A stretch of DNA of 64,000 nucleotides from GAS188 sp963713805 (GTDB taxonomy: Bacteria; Pseudomonadota; Alphaproteobacteria; Rhizobiales; Beijerinckiaceae). The DNA lies in the NCBI GenBank assembly GCA_963713805.1, contig CAVQNF010000011.1, positions 62,001 to 126,000 of the forward strand, written 5' to 3'. This document shows positions 1 through 9,508 of the stretch, in pieces (position 1 is the stretch's first letter; each line of letters opens with the position of its first letter). A program made the translations under genes and the position numbers. The notes below the pieces were generated by a model. That model was not told the origin of the DNA. It made no database searches and saw only the letters and a list, made by a program, of their open reading frames with translations.

Positions 1-332
1 GCCGAAGGCCGCGCCGATGATCACCACCACGAAGCCGGTGACGAGCGAGATGCGGCTGCCGTAGAGCAGGCGCGTCAGCACGTCGCGTCCGAGCTCGTCC
101 GTGCCGAGCCAATGGGTTGGCGACGGCGGGCGCAGCCGAAGGGTCACATCGACCGCGTCCGGCGAGTAGGGGGTGAGATAGCGGGCAGGCGAGCGCGATC
201 GAGGATCCAGGCGAGGATGATCGCGGCCCCGACCGCCGCGACGCCGTAGCGGCGGCGCCAGCGCTGGCCCTTGCGTGCGCACGGCGCATGAAAGCGGCAA
301 GCGTCGCGGATGGTCTGATCGAAGGCCGTCAT
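1..332 (-). CDS. Dipeptide/oligopeptide ABC transporter permease, DppC-like (partial, runs off the left edge)
   Basis: Inner-membrane permease, the second of the pair in a peptide/nickel-type ABC importer. The N-terminus (MTAFDQTIRDACRF) is followed by a basic stretch and a first membrane segment (YGVAAVGAAIILAWIL). After a frameshift near 190 the frame continues as HWLGTDELGRDVLTRLLYG, the signature found just before the transmembrane core in DppC/OppC proteins, then SRISLVTGFVVVIIGAAFG at the edge. The ATG at 330-332 overlaps the TGA of the upstream permease (329-331), so the two are translationally coupled. Only about 105 residues are inside the window; the ATPases are presumably beyond position 1. 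Confidence 0.8.
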
Positions 333-1342
333 CGCGCGACCCTGCGGATCGAGGAGCGCGTAGCTCAGATCGATGACGAGGTTGATGAGGAGATAGGTCA
401 GCGCCACCACGAGCGTGATGCCCATGATGGCCGGGAAATCGAGCGCCTCGGCGCTGCGGAAGGTGTAGCGGCCAAGCCCCGGCCAGGAGAACACCGTCTC
501 GGTCATCACGGCGCCGGTGAGCAGGTTCGCGTAGGCCAGGCCGCCGAGCGTGACGATCGGGATGAGCGCGTTCGGCAGCACATGGCCATTGACGATCCGC
601 CGTTCGCGCAGGCCTTTGGCGCGCGCGACGCGCACGTAATCCTGATGCAGATTGTCGAGCATGCTGGCGCGCGTCGTGCGCGTGATGAGACCGAGCGTCG
701 CGGCGGCAAGCACGATCGAGGGCAGGACCAGATGGGCGGCGGCGTCGCGGAAGGTCGCGACATCGCCCGCGAGCAGCGAATCGATCAGGAACAGCCCGGT
801 CACGGTGGGCGGCGAGAAGGCGATCGGGTCGAGCCGTCCCGGGCCCGGCGCGATCTGCAAGCCCCCATAGAAGAGGGCGAGCATGATGAAGGCGAGCCAG
901 AAGGTCGGCGAGGAAACGCCGATGAGCGAAATGGCGCGGGCCGAGATGATCGATCCAGCTGTCGCGCCTGATCGCCGCCAGAATGCCGAGCGGCACGCCG
1001 ATGAGGAGGGAGAGGAGGAAGCCTGACGGTCGCAAGCTCGATGGTCGCCGGCGCATATTGGGCGATGTCCTCGAGCACCGGCCGTTGCGAGGCGATGGAG
1101 ATGCCGAGATCGCCATGCAGCACGCCCTTGAGGAAGATGAGGTAGCGCTCCCACAAAGGCAGATCGAGGCCCCATTTGGCGCGCCATTCGGCGACGAAGG
1201 CCTTGTTCGAGGCGGCGACGTCGCCGAGCTGCGCCAGGATCGGGTCGCCGGGCACCATATTGGCGATGAGGAAGATGACGAGCGTGGCGAGAAGCGCCAT
1301 CACCGCGGTCACGGCGAGCCGCGAGACGATGTAGCGCGGCAA
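329..1342 (-). CDS. Dipeptide/oligopeptide ABC transporter permease, DppB-like
   Basis: First permease of the importer. It begins with the usual DppB N-terminus (MPRYIVSRLAVTAVMALL, one membrane segment, then NMVPGDPI) and later shows TRTTRASMLDNLHQDYVRVARAKGL-type sequence (positions about 595-690), the conserved cytoplasmic loop that contacts the ATPase. The start is a TTG at 1342 with GGGAG about ten bases upstream; no ATG fits. The frame breaks near 980-1030 and again near the C-terminus, where the last residues run directly into DppC; a stop at 329 in the neighbouring frame overlaps the DppC start. Length after correction is about 335 residues, normal for the family. The substrate is unknown; the gene context suggests an organic acid or glyco-conjugate as easily as a peptide. 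Confidence 0.82.
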
Positions 1343-1525
1343 GGCTAGCGAGCTCCCGCGCGGCGGATCGCCCGAGAAGCCGCGTCGCGATCAAGCGATC
1401 GCAATGGCTTTAGCCGACAAGCGTTCCACGGAAACGGAAAGCGCAGAGGAAGAGCGCGATCGGCAGCGGCTTCGATGCGCGAAAACCTCCTCGACATTGC
1501 GCCTCCCTATCGATTGCTTTTGTTT

Positions 1526-1541
1526 TTTAGATCGTTCTAAA
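1526..1541. promoter_or_regulatory. Candidate LacI-family operator between dppB-like and acyl-CoA dehydrogenase genes
   Basis: TTTAGATCGTTCTAAA is a 16-base palindrome with a central CG and one mismatched pair, the form typical of LacI/GalR operators. It lies 86 bases before the acyl-CoA dehydrogenase ATG and about 185 bases before the divergent permease start. A near match (TTTGGATCGATCTAAC) stands in front of the binding-protein gene at 11177-11192. A LacI-type regulator is encoded at 3682-4771. That this regulator binds here is inferred. Confidence 0.55.
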
Positions 1542-1626
1542 TTTGGCCGCACGAGGTGTCAATCGAGCGTCCGGCGGACACTCATCGCGCGCCGCCCTGC
1601 GGCCGCGCAGCTCTTCCGGGAGCGAC

Positions 1627-2786
1627 ATGGCTCTTGCCGAGTATGACAGCTTCGCGGCGGATCGTCATCGCATGATGCGCGAGGCGGCGCGCGCCTTCGC
1701 CGAGCGCGAGATCAGGCCGATCGCGGCCGAGCTCGACGAGAGCGAGCGCTTTCCCGCGGAGCTTTACGACGAAGCTCGCGAAGCTCGGCATGTTCGGCAT
1801 CACCGTGCCCGAGCAGATGGGCGGAGCCGGCGCCGACGTCGGCTCCTATGCGCGCGTCATGGAGGAGCTGTCGCGCGGCTATGCGTCGGTCGCCGACCAA
1901 TGCGGCCTCGTCGAGCTCGTCGCGACACTTGCTCGCCGAGCACGGCACGCCGGCGCAGCGCGCGCGCTATCTCGCGCCGCTCGTCAAGGGCGAGCGGCGC
2001 TGCGCCTATGCGATCACGGAGGCGCAGGCCGGCTCGGATGTCTCCTCGATCCAGACCCGGGCGGTCGAGACGCCGGCGAGGGCTGGCGGCTGAGCGGCGG
2101 CAAATTATGGATCCACAACGCGCCGGTCGCCGATTTCGCCGTGGTGCTGGCGCGCACGGCGCCCGAGCTCGGCAAGCGCGGCTTCAGCATCTTTCTCGTC
2201 GATCGCGATCAGGAGGGCTATCGGATCGGCCGCAAGGAGCACAAGATGGGACAGCGCGCCTCGCCGGTGGGCGCGCTTCATTTCGACGATGTGGCGCTCG
2301 CGCAGCGAGGCGCTGCTCGGCCCGCTCAATCGCGGTTTCCATCTGATGATGAGCGTGCTCGACAAGGGCCGCATCGGCATCGCGGCGCTCGCCGTCGGCA
2401 TCCTGCAGGCGGCGCTCGAGGCCTCGATCGACTTACGCCAAGCAGCGCCGCCAGTTCGGCGCGCCGATCGCCTCGTTCCAGGCGGTGCAATGGATGCTCG
2501 CCGACATGGCCAAGGACACGCATGCGGCGCGGCTGATGACGCATGCAGGCGGCCGCGCTGATGGATCGCGGCGAGCGCGTCGACCATGGAATGCTCGATG
2601 GCGAAATGCTTCGCGAGCGACGCGGCCGTCGCGCATACGGCGAACGCCGTGCAGATCCATGGCGGCATGGGCTATATCCGCGGCGTCGAGGTGGAACGGC
2701 TCTATCGCGACGCCAAGATCACCCAGATCTACGAAGGCACGAACCAGATCCAGCGCCTGATCATCGCGAGGCAGCTTCTGTCATGA
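1627..2786 (+). CDS. Acyl-CoA dehydrogenase family protein
   Basis: FAD-dependent alpha,beta-dehydrogenation of an acyl-CoA thioester. In order one sees the helical N-terminal domain (DSFAADRHRMMREAARAF, then LGMFGITVPEQMGGAGAD), the FAD-binding stretch CAYAITEAQAGSDVSSIQT, the LWIHNAPVADFAVVLART barrel segment and the C-terminal helix IHGGMGYIRGVEVERLYRDA followed by ITQIYEGTNQIQRLII, which is the family's final FAD-contact motif. The ATG at 1627 has GGGAG five bases upstream. Corrected length is about 385 residues, usual for the family. The frame is broken about five times; the first break (near 1770) is one extra base in GAC-AAG. The stop overlaps the next ATG by ATGA, so it is coupled to the SDR gene. 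Confidence 0.88.
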
Positions 2787-3577
2787 GCGAGGCGAGGGGC
2801 AAGGACGGAAGACGCCGTCGCGTCTTCATCACCGGCGCGCGGCGCGGCATCGGCCGCGCCATCGCCTATGCGTTCGCCGGAGGCCGGCCATGACGTCATC
2901 CTCAACGACATCGTCGATGACGAGGCGACAAGCGAGACGCTCGACGGCATCGCGGCGCTCGGCGCCGCGCGCCCATTTCCTGCAAGGCGATGTCGGCGAA
3001 GTTTCCGGCCATGAGGCGCTCGTCGCGACGGGCCTTCGCGGCGTTCGGCAATATCGACGTGCTCGTCAACAACGCCGGCATTTCGGTCGCCCGGCGCGGC
3101 GACATGCTGGAGGCAACGCCTGAAAGCTTCGACCGGCTGATCGCGATCAATCTGCGCGGCCCGTTCTTCCTGACGCAGGCCGTCGCGCGCCGCTGGCTGC
3201 GGGCAGAGCTCCGGCGGCGGCGCGCAGCATCGTCAACATCGCTTCGGCGAACGCCCATATGGCGTCGATCGATCGGGCCGAATACTGCCTGTCCAAGACG
3301 GGCGTCGCCATGATGACGAAGCTTTATGCGCTGAGACTCGCGGAAGCCGGCATCGCCGTCTTCGAGATCAGGCCGGGCGTCATCCGCACCGACATGACGG
3401 CGGTCGTGAGCGCGACCTATGAGAAGCGGATCGCCGAGGGGCTCACGCCCGGTGCGCCGCTGGGGCGAGCCGGAGGATGTCGGCCGCGCGGTCGTCGCGC
3501 TCACGAGCGGAGAATTCCATTTCTCGACCGGAGAGGTCGTCCATGTCGATGGTGGGTTGCACATTGCGCGCTTGTGA
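2783..3577 (+). CDS. Short-chain dehydrogenase/reductase (SDR)
   Basis: NAD(P)-dependent oxidoreductase of the classical SDR type. The glycine-rich cofactor motif TGARRGIGRAIA lies at residues about 17-28, NNAGIS (the NAG motif) at about 95, the catalytic-site stretch SIDRAEYCLSKTGVAMM (Tyr-x3-Lys) at about 160, and IRPGVIRTDM after it. The end GEVVHVDGGLHIARL is the usual SDR C-terminal strand. Several +1 insertions (near 2881, 2965 and 3035) split the frame. Its start overlaps the acyl-CoA dehydrogenase stop. It probably oxidises the hydroxyacyl intermediate of the same pathway, but the substrate cannot be told from sequence. Confidence 0.85.
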
Positions 3578-3681
3578 ACCGGCGGCAACCCGCGTCGCGG
3601 CCGAGTCGCGCTGTGGGGAGAGGTCGCGCGTGGGGATCTGCGGATGCTTCGAGCGTGAAGGATGCGGGCGGCGAAAACCGC

Positions 3682-4771
3682 TCAACGCGCCGCCATCGCG
3701 GCGGCGCGTCTTGCGCGCTTCGCTCGCGACGGACCACTCGAGGCCCTGACGATCAGCTTGGGCTGACAACACCACCTGCCGGCGCGGCAGGCTCGAAATC
3801 GGCGCTGCGTTCGATCAGCAGGCGCGCCGCCGCCTCGCCCATGCCGATGCGAATCGATGCGACCGTCGTCAGCGCCGGCGTCCAGAGCGCGGCCTCGGCG
3901 ATATCGTCGCAGCCGGCCACGGCGAAATCGCTGCCCCGGCTCGAGGCCGAGCTGGCGCAAGGCCGAGCATGACGCCGAAGGCGATCACGTCGTTGAAGCA
4001 GACGCTCGCGGTCGGCGGCTCGCTGCATCGCCAACAGCGTCTTGATCGCTTCCGCGCCGAAGCTGCGCGTCGGTGGTCCTGCGAGGATGAGCTCGCGGTC
4101 GATGGCGATGGCGTTCGCCGCGAGCGACTGCTCATAGCCCTCGCGCCTCTCGATCGCCCGTCGAGATCAGGTCGTTGGCGCCGATCAGCGCGATGCGGCG
4201 ATGGCCGAGCGCGACGAGATGCTCGGTCGAAAGACAGCATGCCGTGCCGATGATCGTTGCCGGCATAGTCGAGGCCGGAGCCCGGCAGGTTGCGCGAGAT
4301 GAGGACGCAGGGCATGCCGAATTCGATCAGCCGACGCAGCGTCCTCGGGTTCGAGCCCTGGGTCGGACAGATGATCAGCCCCTCCGCATTGTATTCGCGC
4401 ATGGTCGCGATGAAGCCGTCCTGAACGGCGGGATCCTCGGAGGAGTTGCTCAGGAACACGGTCCGGCCCGACCTTGGCGAGCGCCCGTTCGATGGCGGCG
4501 GTCAATTCGGAGAAATAGGGGTTGACCAATTCGTTCATCGCGACCCCGACCGTCTGGGTGCGCTGGGTGCGGAAGTTCGCGGCGCCTCGGTTGTAGACGT
4601 AGCCGAGGGCGGCCATCGATTCGCGCACGCGAAGACGCGTCTTCTCGGCGACGAGCGGGCTTTGCGCAGCACCAGGGATACGGTGGCGCGCGACACGCCG
4701 GCATGGGCCGCAAGATCGCGCAGCGTCAATCTCGCGGGGCGTCGCGGCGGCGGCTTGCGAGGCCGGCTCAC
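3682..4771 (-). CDS. LacI/GalR-family transcriptional regulator
   Basis: DNA-binding repressor or activator with a sugar-binding-type effector domain. The N-terminal helix-turn-helix LTLRDLAAHAGVSRATVSLVL is clear, followed by MAALGYVYNRGAANFRTQRT (hinge helix region) and TVGVAMNELVNPYFSELTAAIE, the first strand of the periplasmic-binding fold. The C-terminus reads IGMGEAAARLLIERS and then PKLIVRASSGPS, typical of the family end. The GTG start at 4771 lies 53 bases from the divergent enoyl-CoA hydratase ATG. At least five frameshifts break the gene. Two palindromes that could be its operators lie at 1526 and 11177. Confidence 0.87.
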
Positions 4772-4824
4772 GGCGCGCTCGTCCCCATCGGGTCGCGAGA
4801 GGTCATGGGGAAGAGGATAACGTC

Positions 4825-5594
4825 ATGACGGAAGAAGTGCTCATCTCGATCGACGGCTTCGTCGCCGAGATTGTCCTCAATCGGCCGCGGAAACTCAATG
4901 CCGTCACACCCGCCATGGCGGCGCGCCTCGAAACGCCTGTGCGCGGAGCTCGACAGGGACGACGCGGTGCGTGTCGTCCTCCTGCGCAGCGGCACGGAGC
5001 GCGCCTTTTGCGCCGGCAGCGATCTCTCTTCACTCGCCGAATATCCTTCGGCCTGGAAGTTCCGCAACCGCGTCGAATATGCGACGGCGGTGCGCAATCT
5101 GCGCAAGCCGGTCGTCGCCGCCTTGCACGGCTGGGTGCTCGGCGGCGGCGCCGAGATGGCGCTCGCGGCCGACATCAGGGTCGCGGGGCGCAGCGCCAGG
5201 ATCGGCTTTCCGGAGGTGAAGCGCGGCTGGGTCGGAGGCGGGGGCGCCTCGCAGATGCTGCCGCGCCTCGTTGGTTATGGCCAGGCGATGCGGCTCCTTG
5301 TTGACCGGCGAACCGATCGAGGCCGAGGAAGCGTTCCGGCTCGGCCTCGTCGAGCTCCTGGTCGAGGACGGGGAGGTCGAGGCGCGAGCACGCGAATTAT
5401 GCGCGAAGCTTGCGAATTTCAGCCCCGTCGCGGTCGAGGCCGTGAAGGCGTCGGTGCGCGCCGCGCTCTCGGCACCGCTTGCAGCCGGCCTCGCCTATGA
5501 GAACGAGATGAACACGCTCTGCTTTTCGGCCGGCGACCATCGGGAAGGCATCAACGCCTTCAAGGAAAAGCGGCCGGCGTCGTTCAGCCGATGA
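4825..5594 (+). CDS. Enoyl-CoA hydratase/isomerase family protein
   Basis: Crotonase-fold enzyme acting on enoyl-CoA thioesters. The N-terminus VLISIDGFVAEIVLNRPRKL is the first beta hairpin; ERAFCAGSDLSSLAEY is the oxyanion-hole CAGxDL motif; VVAALHGWVLGGGAEMALAA is the second oxyanion motif; KRGWVGGGGASQMLPRLVG and TGEPIEAEEAFRLGLV follow in family order. In the motif EVKRGWVGGGGAS the usual first catalytic Glu/Gly pattern is replaced by glycines, so the exact chemistry (hydratase, isomerase or hydrolase) is open. Corrected length is about 255 residues. The two frame breaks I resolved (near 4932 and 5293) are each one extra base. Confidence 0.85.
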
Positions 5595-5720
5595 GCGGCG
5601 CGCCTTTTCGAGCTGGCTTGCGCGCGACGCCACGGCCTGGGTCGGACCGCGACTCTTCTCTGATATGAATTGGCTGCGCAAGGCGTCGTCGAACTTGCGC
5701 AAAAGGGCGACGCGGGAGAC

Positions 5721-6776
5721 ATGCGGATGAGTGCCGAGAGACCCATCAAGGCCACCAGCAAGAGACGCATCGCCGTCGTCGGGCTGGGAATGGCGGCGAA
5801 GCCCCATTTCCAGAGCCTGCGCGACCTGGCCGATCGGGTGGAGGTTGCCGCCTGCCATGCGCCGAGCGCCGCGCGCCGCGCGAGCTTCGCCGCGGCCTAT
5901 CCGGGCTTTCCCACGACCGGGGATCTCGACAAGGTGCTCGCCGACCGTTCGATCAGCGCGGTCCTCCTCCTGACGCCGCCCTTCAGCCATCTCGATCTCA
6001 TCTTGCGCTGCGCGGCGGCCGGCAAGCATGTGCTCGTGGAGAAGCCGCTCGAAGCCACCTTGCTTCGCGCCAGGCAGGCGGTCGAGGCGATGGAGCGGGC
6101 GAAGCTTCGCCTCGGCGTCGTGCTGCAGCACCGCTTTCGCAAAGCGTCGCTGCGCCTCGCCGACCTCATCGCGACAGGCGAGCTCGGCGCGCTCCTTTCC
6201 GGCTCGGCCTCAATCCGCTGGTGGCGCCCGGCCGAATATTTCGCTGAAGCTGGCCGCGGCATGAAGGCGCGCGACGGCGGCGGCGTGCTGCTGACGCAGG
6301 CGATCCATACGCTCGATCTCTTCCAGCACCTCGCCGGGCCGATCGCGCGGGTCGCCGCGCTGGCGAAGACCTCACCTTTGCGCAAGATCGACACCGAGGA
6401 TGTGGTCGGCGCCGGCATTCTCTTCGCCAATGGCGCGATCGGCACGATCGACGCGACGACGGTCGCCTATCCGGGGTTCCCCGAGCGCATCGAGCTCGCT
6501 TTTGAAAGGGCGACGGTCGTGCTCGCGGCCGAGACGCTCGACGTGTATTTCAAGGACGGGCGCCATCTCCACGAGGAAGGCGCGGAATCGAAGAGCGGCG
6601 GTGCCGATCCGATGGCTTTTTCGCACGAAGCGCATCGCGGCGTGATCGCCGATTTCCTCGACGCGCTCGACAAGGATCGCGAGCCCGCGATCAGCGGCCG
6701 CGAGGCCTTGAAGGTGCAGCTTCTCATCGAGGCGCTGCTGCGCTCGGCCGCGACCGGCCGCGCCGTGGAGGTTTAA
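5721..6776 (+). CDS. Gfo/Idh/MocA-family oxidoreductase
   Basis: NAD(P)-dependent sugar or cyclitol dehydrogenase. The Rossmann motif RIAVVGLGMAAKPHFQSL opens the protein, AAGKHVLVEKPLE carries the conserved EKP lysine at about residue 100, and DGGGVLLTQAIHTLDLFQHL contains the substrate-site histidine-aspartate pair. The reading frame is intact. I prefer the ATG at 5721 or 5727, after GGGAG at 5714-5718, over an upstream TTG at 5670. It is followed after three bases by the next gene, forming a tight pair. Presence of a sugar-type dehydrogenase next to acyl-CoA enzymes suggests a mixed sugar-acyl substrate. Confidence 0.88.
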   Translation: MRMSAERPIKATSKRRIAVVGLGMAAKPHFQSLRDLADRVEVAACHAPSAARRASFAAAYPGFPTTGDLDKVLADRSISAVLLLTPPFSHLDLILRCAAAGKHVLVEKPLEATLLRARQAVEAMERAKLRLGVVLQHRFRKASLRLADLIATGELGALLSGSASIRWWRPAEYFAEAGRGMKARDGGGVLLTQAIHTLDLFQHLAGPIARVAALAKTSPLRKIDTEDVVGAGILFANGAIGTIDATTVAYPGFPERIELAFERATVVLAAETLDVYFKDGRHLHEEGAESKSGGADPMAFSHEAHRGVIADFLDALDKDREPAISGREALKVQLLIEALLRSAATGRAVEV

Positions 6777-6779
6777 GCG

Positions 6780-7772
6780 ATGGCCAAGGTCTTTCTCACC
6801 CACATCCCGGAGATGCTGGAGAATTATTACGGCCCGCGCGCCTTAGCCGAGCTGCGCGAGATGGCGGAAGTCGTCGTCAACCCGACGGGGCGCGTGCTCG
6901 ACGCCGAGGGCCTCGCCGTCGAAGCACGGGGCTGCCACATCATCGTCTCGGATCGGCAGACCCCCGGCCCTGGTGCCTTCTTCGACAAGGCACCCGACCT
7001 CGCCGCCTATCTCCGCTGCGCCGTGGACATCCGCAACATCGATGTCGAGGCGGCGAGCCGCAACGGCATCCTGGTCACGCAAGCGACGCCCGGCTTTGCC
7101 GCCTCGGTCGCCGAGCTTGCGCTTTGCATGATGGTCGATCTCGCGCGCCATATGTCGGCATCGGTGATCGAATACCGGGGCGGAGCCGAGGCCTCGGTGC
7201 GCATGGGGCGCCAGCTCGCGGGCTCGGCGCTCGGCATCATCGGCTATGGCGTCATCGGCGAATATCTGGCGAAGCTCGGCCTCGCGCTCGGCATGAGGGT
7301 TGCGGCCTTCGATCCCAAGAAGACGATCGTGGACGAAGGCGTGCGGCAATCCTCCTTCGAGGACGTGCTGGCGAGCTCGGATTTCGTCATCTGCCTCGCG
7401 GTCGCGACCGCGGAGACGGAAAACCTGATGAACAAGGAGGCCTTCGCGCGCATGAAGCCCGGCGCCTTCTTTCTCAACCTGTCGCGCGGCAATCTCGTCG
7501 ACGAGGAGGCGCTCGAGCAGGCGCTCGACGAGAAAAGGATCGCCGGCGCCGCGATGGATGTCGGCCGGGCGCAGGATCAGAAGCCCTCGCTTCGCCTTGC
7601 CCGGCGGAACGATGTCATCGCGACGCCGCATGTGGCGGGTCTCACGCCGAGCGCCATCGAGCACCAGGCCTTCGACACGGTGGCGCAGGTGCGCGCTCTC
7701 GTTGCCGGCAAGGTGCCGCCGGGCGCCGTCAATGCGCAGATGGCGACGCGGCTTTCGAGGCTACGTGGCTGA
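6780..7772 (+). CDS. D-isomer-specific 2-hydroxyacid dehydrogenase (phosphoglycerate-dehydrogenase-like)
   Basis: NAD-dependent oxidoreductase of 2-oxo/2-hydroxy acids, 330 residues and intact. The nucleotide-binding motif SALGIIGYGVIGEYLAKLG lies at about residues 150-168 with Asp (AAFDPKK) about 20 residues later, indicating NAD preference. Catalytic Arg is in NLSRGNLVDEEALE, and the catalytic His in ATPHVAGLTPSA. It starts three bases after the TAA of the Gfo/Idh gene and ends about 40 bases before the AbiE promoter region. The usual Glu of the catalytic triad region (expected near the VDEEALEQAL to AMDVG stretch) is not obvious in AMDVGRAQDQK, where most members have DVxxxEP. Confidence 0.87.
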   Translation: MAKVFLTHIPEMLENYYGPRALAELREMAEVVVNPTGRVLDAEGLAVEARGCHIIVSDRQTPGPGAFFDKAPDLAAYLRCAVDIRNIDVEAASRNGILVTQATPGFAASVAELALCMMVDLARHMSASVIEYRGGAEASVRMGRQLAGSALGIIGYGVIGEYLAKLGLALGMRVAAFDPKKTIVDEGVRQSSFEDVLASSDFVICLAVATAETENLMNKEAFARMKPGAFFLNLSRGNLVDEEALEQALDEKRIAGAAMDVGRAQDQKPSLRLARRNDVIATPHVAGLTPSAIEHQAFDTVAQVRALVAGKVPPGAVNAQMATRLSRLRG

Positions 7773-7779
7773 GTTTCAT

Positions 7780-7812
7780 AACGTCGAATAAAATCTAGAC
7801 ATATCCGACGTT
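7780..7812. promoter_or_regulatory. Inverted repeat at the abiE promoter (candidate AbiEi operator)
   Basis: AACGTCG at 7780-7786 and CGACGTT at 7806-7812 form a perfect 7-base inverted repeat separated by 19 bases. Between them is TAAAAT (7789-7794), a plausible -10 box. AbiEi antitoxins of this class are known to repress their own operon by binding inverted repeats in the promoter; assignment here is inferred from position. Confidence 0.5.
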
Positions 7813-8472
7813 TTGGATCATGCTTCCCTCATGAGAAGGGGTATTGATCAGCAAGACTGCGCGATCTCGCTGCTTCGGCAGGAGGGCATGCTTCGCCTTT
7901 CGGAATTCAGGAAGGCGGGGGTAGCCGCGCCGACCATTTCGCGCATGCGAAGAAGGGGGCTTATCACCCGACTCAGCCGCGGGCTCTACCAGCTACCCGA
8001 TGCGGATCTCGACGCTCATCAGGCGCTGGCGATGGCCTCGAAGCGCGTACCGAATGGCGTTGCCTGCCTCGTTTCGGCGGCCGCCTTTCATGAGCTGACC
8101 GACACCATTCCCTCGCATGTATGGATGGCGATCGGCTTCAAGGACCGGAGACCTCACGTCGACGATCCGGCCCTTCAAATCGTTCGCTTCGGCCCCAATA
8201 TGTTGCGATCGGGAATCGAAGAACACCTCGTTGGCGGCGTTTCGGTTCCAATCTACTGCCCGGCCAAGACGGTCATCGACCTTTTCCGCTACCGAAAGCA
8301 AGCCGGGGTCCGCTATCGCAACAGCCCCGGGCTCAACCTTGCCATCGAGGGCCTTCGCGAAGCACTCCGCCAGCGCAAGGCAACCCCGGCCGACATCGCT
8401 CGATATGCGGAGGAGGCGGGCATTGGGAACATCGTGCGTCCGTATCTCGATGCGATGATCGCCAATGTCTGA
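7813..8472 (+). CDS. abiEi: AbiEi-family antitoxin (type IV toxin-antitoxin)
   Basis: Antitoxin and autorepressor of an AbiE module. The N-terminal winged helix-turn-helix (LRLSEFRKAGVAAPTISRM, then RGLITRLSRGLYQLPD) is the hallmark of AbiEi, followed by ACLVSAAAFHELTDTIPSHVWMA and the C-terminal segment VPIYCPAKTVIDLFRYRKQ with NLAIEGLREALRQRKATP. The frame is intact; either the TTG at 7813 or the ATG at 7831 could start it, and the ATG leaves more room for the promoter. It overlaps the toxin start by eight bases. AbiE systems protect against phages by growth arrest; the pair here lies inside an unrelated catabolic block. Confidence 0.85.
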   Translation: MDHASLMRRGIDQQDCAISLLRQEGMLRLSEFRKAGVAAPTISRMRRRGLITRLSRGLYQLPDADLDAHQALAMASKRVPNGVACLVSAAAFHELTDTIPSHVWMAIGFKDRRPHVDDPALQIVRFGPNMLRSGIEEHLVGGVSVPIYCPAKTVIDLFRYRKQAGVRYRNSPGLNLAIEGLREALRQRKATPADIARYAEEAGIGNIVRPYLDAMIANV

Positions 8473-9324
8473 GCCGCGCAATATTGGCGCCTCGATCCGC
8501 GCCCGCCTTCTAAAACATGCCAAGGAACGCAACCAGCCATTGGACCTCTTGCTTACGCGCTACACGCTGGAACGGCTGCTCTATCGGCTGAGCCAAACCA
8601 AGCATCGCGACCGTTTCATCCTCAAGGGTGCGATGCTCATGACGACCTGGTTCGATGATCCACACCGGACGACGCGTGATCTCGATTTTCTTGGCTATGG
8701 CGATCCCGATCCAGAAGCAATGCTTCGAGTTTTTCGCGAGGTTTGCGTCGTCGAGATCGATGACGGTGTAATCTTCGATGTTGCCGGACTTGAGATCGAT
8801 AGCATCCGCGAGGAAGCCGACATGGCGGATTGCGCATCAAGACAACGGCCACGGTGAGCGGCGCCCGTGTGAGGGTTATCATCGATATCGGCTTTGGCGA
8901 CGCCGTCGAGCCAGGATTGACTGAATTGGATTTGCCCGTCTTGCTCGACTTGCCATCGCCACGCCTGCGCGGCTACCCGCGCGAGACAGTGATCGCCGAG
9001 AAATTCCAGGCGATGGTCTGGCTCGGGCGCGCCAATAGCCGGATGAAGGATTTCTACGACGTCTGGCTTCTATCCCAACGCTACGCGTTCGAGGACGACG
9101 GCCTCGCTCGCGCCATCGCGGCGACTTTTGCTCGGCGCAACACGCCAATCCCGACGAAGCTGCCTGACGCTCTGACCCCGGCTTTCGCGGAAGAACCGAG
9201 TAACCGGCAGGCATGGGTTTCGTTCGTGCGAAACGTTGCGTTCCCGACTGGCTCCCTCGCCGAGGTCATTCGCGACCTCGGAGACTTCCTCATGCAACAT
9301 GCCGAGGCAGCGAGACGGTTATAA
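8465..9324 (+). CDS. abiEii: AbiEii/AbiGii-family nucleotidyltransferase toxin
   Basis: Toxin partner of AbiEi, a DNA-polymerase-beta-like nucleotidyltransferase. KHRDRFILKGAMLMTTWF followed by RTTRDLDFLGYGD contains the Gly and Asp-x-Asp residues of the active site. The C-terminal motif IAEKFQAMVWLGRANSRMKD (Lys and Arg-x-KD) with FYDVWLLSQRY matches the conserved lysine and aspartate of the family. One frameshift near 8825 separates the two halves; corrected length is about 286 residues, normal for AbiEii. The ATG overlaps the antitoxin stop, so translation is coupled. Confidence 0.85.
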
Positions 9325-9388
9325 GAATTGGATCTTCGCCAACGACAAACATCGTCAAGGGTTGATGACGCCGACCCTTGATGCGGGC

Positions 9389-9423
9389 CTCGAATTTCGT
9401 TCGACGCAAGTTCGAAATTCGAG
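9389..9423. terminator. Long perfect hairpin between convergent abiEii and binding-protein genes
   Basis: CTCGAATTTCG (9389-9399) and CGAAATTCGAG (9413-9423) form a perfect 11-base stem with a 13-base loop. It lies between the end of the plus-strand toxin gene and the end of the minus-strand binding-protein gene, which is where a bidirectional terminator is expected. No long T run follows on either side, so it may act with Rho or may have another role. Confidence 0.5.
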
Positions 9424-9508
9424 ATTAGAGCCAACGGCCAAGTTTTTTCCGGTGGGATGGCGAGTGATATTTCCGGGGGTTCGGCCCAAGCTGCGCCCTC
9501 TCCCGCGA

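Noticed and set aside
288..971. A 227-codon plus-strand frame opposite the DppB-like permease
   Set aside because: Antisense shadow of a clearly conserved permease; no motif.
1627..5594. Programmed ribosomal frameshifting as an explanation of split genes
   Set aside because: No slippery-site pattern recurs, breaks occur many times per gene and in unrelated families, and each is one extra base.
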